In this document: positions 6,442 to 8,576 of the stretch, in pieces
Layout of the letters: the number at the start of each line of letters is the position of its first letter
How positions within the stretch are numbered: position 1 is the stretch's first letter
Notes under the pieces: model-generated
What the model was told of the DNA's origin: nothing
The model's database searches: none
Seen by the model: only the letters and a program-made list of their open reading frames with translations
Program-made: the position numbers and the translations under genes
NCBI GenBank assembly: GCA_011371465.1
Contig: DRQL01000236.1
Coordinates: 1-8,576, forward strand
DNA length: 8,576 nt
DNA from: Gammaproteobacteria bacterium
Lineage (GTDB): Bacteria; Pseudomonadota; Gammaproteobacteria; DSM-19610
Reading direction: 5' to 3'

Positions 6442-6753
6442 ATGGCATCGATCAAGATTCGAGCAAAAGTGAGCGACGGCGTCACCACCGTCAAGGCCCT
6501 CGTCAAACACCCGATGGAAACCGGTCAACGCAAGGACAAGAAAACGGGCAAGCTGATTCCCGCCCATTTCATCCAGGAAGTCACCTGCGAACACAACGGC
6601 AAGGCGGTCATGACCGCCCTGTGGGGTCCGGCGATCTCCAAGAACCCCTACCTGTCCTTCAAGTTCAAGGGCGCCAGCAAGGGCGACACCCTGAAACTGA
6701 GCTGGGTGGACAACAGGGGCGAGAAAGACTCAGTGGAAACCCAGGTCAGCTAG
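6442..6753 (+). CDS. soxZ: SoxZ, partner subunit of the SoxYZ carrier
   Basis: A 103-residue protein, typical SoxZ length, with no signal peptide. It begins MASIKIRAKVSDGVTTVKALVKHPMETG and continues with PAHFIQEVTCEHNGKAV, NPYLSFKF and WVDNRGE, all conserved SoxZ segments of an immunoglobulin-like fold. SoxZ binds SoxY and forms the platform on which the SoxY cysteine tail is presented to SoxAX and SoxB. It is thought to travel through the Tat pathway bound to SoxY. An AGAGGA site (6427-6432) lies 9 nt before the ATG. The gene sits between soxY and soxA in the usual order. Confidence 0.96.
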   Translation: MASIKIRAKVSDGVTTVKALVKHPMETGQRKDKKTGKLIPAHFIQEVTCEHNGKAVMTALWGPAISKNPYLSFKFKGASKGDTLKLSWVDNRGEKDSVETQVS

Positions 6754-6798
6754 ATGCGGCCCGCCTGGCGAACAATCAAAACCGGAGGTGGAGAACCT

Positions 6799-7635
6799 AT
6801 GAACAAACTGTTAGTCATTGCCGCGACACTGGGATTGCTGAGCACTGCGAACGTTGCGGTACAGGCCAGCCCCCAGCAGGACCTGAAAGAGTTCCGCGCA
6901 TATTTCGCCGATCGCTTCCCCGATGTGCCTTTCAAGGATTATATCAACGGGGTATACGCCATCGACCAGGCTTCCCGTGAACAGTGGGAGTCCATCGAGG
7001 AATTCCCGCCCTACGAGCTGAACATCGACAAGGGCAAGAAACTGTTCAACACACCGTTCAAGAATGGCAAAACCTATGCCAGCTGCTTTCGTAACGGGGG
7101 CATCGGAATCAAGCAGGATTTCCCCTACTACGACAGCGCTACCGGCAAGGTCGTTACGCTGGAAAGCGCGATCAACGATTGCCGTACCAAAAACGGCGAA
7201 AAACCGTTGAAATGGAAAAAAGGCGCGATCGCTGACATTTCCGCCTACATGGCCTATACCTCCCGCGGTAACAAGATCCATGTAGTGGTGCCCGCCGAGG
7301 AAGGCGCCCAGGCGGCCTACGAGCGTGGCAAGGCGCACTTCTACGCCAAGCGCGGACAGCTGAACATGTCCTGTGCCGACTGCCACCAGTGGAACGCCGG
7401 CAACCGGATTCGTGCTGACCTGCTCAGCCCGGCGCTGGGTCATACCAGCCACTTCCCGGTATACCGCTCCAAGTGGGGCGGCCTCGGCACCCTGCACCGT
7501 CGTTATGGCGGCTGCAACAAGCAGGTTCGCGCCAAACCTTACAAGGCGCAGAGTGACGAGTACAAAGCACTGGAGTACTTCCATACCTATATGAGCAACG
7601 ACCTGGTCCTGAACGGCCCGGGCGCCCGCAAATAA
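6799..7635 (+). CDS. soxA: SoxA, c-type cytochrome subunit of SoxAX (mono-haem type)
   Basis: A 278-residue protein with a Sec signal peptide (about residues 1-23, cut near VQA-SPQQ). It has two cytochrome-like domains. The first has lost its CxxCH motif: only Cys96 (SCFRNGG) and Cys128 (NDCR) remain, a pair expected to form a disulfide as in other mono-haem SoxA proteins. The second keeps CADCH (Cys192, Cys195, His196) and the conserved RRYGGCNKQVR, where Cys239 is the distal haem ligand known to be a cysteine persulfide in studied SoxA proteins. With SoxX it couples thiosulfate to the SoxY cysteine in the periplasm. GGAGGTGGAG (6784-6793) precedes the ATG by 5 nt; the frame is open upstream to the soxZ stop but lacks a better start. 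The next feature is a strong terminator. Confidence 0.95.
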   Translation: MNKLLVIAATLGLLSTANVAVQASPQQDLKEFRAYFADRFPDVPFKDYINGVYAIDQASREQWESIEEFPPYELNIDKGKKLFNTPFKNGKTYASCFRNGGIGIKQDFPYYDSATGKVVTLESAINDCRTKNGEKPLKWKKGAIADISAYMAYTSRGNKIHVVVPAEEGAQAAYERGKAHFYAKRGQLNMSCADCHQWNAGNRIRADLLSPALGHTSHFPVYRSKWGGLGTLHRRYGGCNKQVRAKPYKAQSDEYKALEYFHTYMSNDLVLNGPGARK

Positions 7636-7650
7636 GGTCAGGCACTCGCG

Positions 7651-7680
7651 AAAAGCCCGGTCAATTGACCGGGCTTTTTT
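7651..7680 (+). terminator. Perfect palindromic intrinsic terminator between soxA and soxB
   Basis: Positions 7651-7678 form an exact 28-bp palindrome with core AGCCCGGTCAATTGACCGGG, followed by T to 7680 (six T in a row from 7675). It lies 16 bp after the soxA stop and 85 bp before the soxB start. It should end most soxXYZA transcripts and reduce or uncouple soxB expression. Confidence 0.88.
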
Positions 7681-7765
7681 GATTCGATGGCAGGAATAAT
7701 CCACCAGCCAGGCCGTCTCTCCATGCAACTCCGCCATAACCACTGTTACCAGCAAGGACCGTCAC

Positions 7766-8576
7766 ATGAATATCAGCCGTCGTGAGTTTCTTCAAATGCT
7801 TGCCGTGGCAAGTGCTTCCGGTATTTCCCTGAGCGCCTGTGACAACCAGAGCGCAACCGCACCTGCCGGCGGCATCAAACCCTCCGCGAAGCCCGCCAGC
7901 CCGTACGAACTGGCCCCGTTCGGCAACGTATCCGTCATGCACTTTACCGACTGCCATGCACAGCTGACACCCATCTATTTCCGCGAGCCCAGCATCAACC
8001 TCGGGGTCGGCTCCATGCGCGGCAAACCGCCTCACCTGGTCGGCGATCATTTTCTCGCCCACTACGGCATCCAGCCCGGCAGTCGGGAGGCGCACGCCTT
8101 CACCTACCTGAATTACGTGGAAGCGGCCAAAAAGTTCGGCAAGGTCGGCGGCTTCGCCCACCTGTCCACGCTGGTGAAGAACACCCGTGCCCAGCGCCCC
8201 GACGCCCTGCTGCTGGACGGCGGGGATACCTGGCAGGGATCCGGCACCGCCTACTGGACCAACGCCCAGGACATGGTCGACGCCCAGAAACTGCTGGGGG
8301 TCGATGTCATGACCGCCCACTGGGAAATGACCTACGGCGCAGACCGGGTCAGCGAGATCATCGAAAAGGATTTTGCGGGGCACATCGATTTTGTCGCCCA
8401 GAACGTGGTGGACAACGAATGGAACGAACCGGTCTTCAAACCCTATGTCATTCGCGAGATCAATGGCGTGCCGACGGCCATCATCGGCCAGGCCTTCCCC
8501 TACACCCCCATTGCCAACCCCCGCTTCATGGTGCCGGACTGGAGTTTCGGCATCCGCGAGGACCGCATGCAGCAAA
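7766..8576 (+). CDS. soxB: SoxB, sulfate thiohydrolase (3' end cut off by window edge)
   Basis: The first 270 residues of a protein normally about 560-600 long. It belongs to the 5'-nucleotidase/metallophosphatase superfamily and uses a dinuclear manganese centre to release sulfate from the thiosulfonate held on SoxYZ. Visible metal-site motifs are MHFTDCHAQL (Asp62, His64), LLLDGGDTWQGSG (Asp154), AHWEMTYG (His185) and FVAQNVVDNEWN (Asn213). The N-terminus MNISRREFLQ is a twin-arginine signal. It is followed by a hydrophobic stretch that ends in LSAC (residues 22-25) and then Asp26, which also reads as a lipobox. AAGGA (7754-7758) lies 7 nt before the ATG. No convincing promoter is seen in the 85 bp after the terminator, so expression may depend on read-through or on an unrecognised promoter. 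The catalytic C-terminal domain lies outside the window. Confidence 0.96.
   Translation, partial: MNISRREFLQMLAVASASGISLSACDNQSATAPAGGIKPSAKPASPYELAPFGNVSVMHFTDCHAQLTPIYFREPSINLGVGSMRGKPPHLVGDHFLAHYGIQPGSREAHAFTYLNYVEAAKKFGKVGGFAHLSTLVKNTRAQRPDALLLDGGDTWQGSGTAYWTNAQDMVDAQKLLGVDVMTAHWEMTYGADRVSEIIEKDFAGHIDFVAQNVVDNEWNEPVFKPYVIREINGVPTAIIGQAFPYTPIANPRFMVPDWSFGIREDRMQQ

Noticed and set aside
6811..7755. Minus-strand open frame of 314 codons opposite soxA
   Set aside because: It is antisense to soxA, runs through the palindromic terminator, and its sequence shows no domain signature.
7636..7765. Possible small gene (for example soxK) between soxA and soxB
   Set aside because: Only 130 bp are available and they contain a terminator; no open frame with a start, ribosome site and recognisable product is seen.
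7661..8575. Minus-strand open frame of 304 codons opposite soxB
   Set aside because: It lies entirely antisense to clearly recognisable soxB and the soxA terminator, has no recognisable family motif, and is expected from the codon bias of GC-rich DNA.

Overview
The window looks like chromosomal DNA from a sulfur-oxidising proteobacterium, most likely gammaproteobacterial. The basis is a thiosulfate-oxidising sox cluster (soxX-soxY-soxZ-soxA, then soxB), a TusA/rhodanese pair, a BepA-like outer-membrane-quality-control protease and two FadL-type outer-membrane proteins, all in moderately GC-rich DNA. The taxonomic call is inference from gene content. No rRNA, tRNA, CRISPR array, insertion sequence or phage gene is visible.

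Left part (1-2870): two divergently transcribed FadL/OMPP1-family outer-membrane channel genes. The minus-strand copy runs off the left edge and lacks its C-terminus; the plus-strand copy is complete. The 297-bp region between them carries a candidate promoter for each gene. A sharp 16-bp palindrome covers the -10 box of the minus-strand gene. A REP-like dispersed palindrome and a bidirectional terminator close this block.

Middle (2888-5247): on the minus strand, a single-domain rhodanese followed by tusA, which together could pass persulfide sulfur in the cytoplasm. The rhodanese promoter has a consensus -35 box and an AT-rich 20-bp inverted repeat over the predicted transcription start, which suggests repression. 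Divergent from it is a bepA-like gene (M48 metalloprotease plus TPR domain).

Right part (5398-8576): a strong sigma70-type promoter precedes soxXYZA. SoxX and SoxA form the c-type cytochrome that loads thiosulfate onto the SoxYZ carrier. SoxY carries it on its C-terminal GGCGG cysteine, and SoxB hydrolyses off sulfate. SoxA has lost its first haem site and is the mono-haem type. A perfect 28-bp palindromic terminator separates soxA from soxB, which is cut by the right edge. SoxB has a Tat-type signal that also contains a lipobox, so it may be membrane anchored.

The core sox system is well known. The points most worth a second look are the possible lipoprotein SoxB, the soxA/soxB terminator, the operator-like palindromes, and the FadL pair beside sulfur genes.
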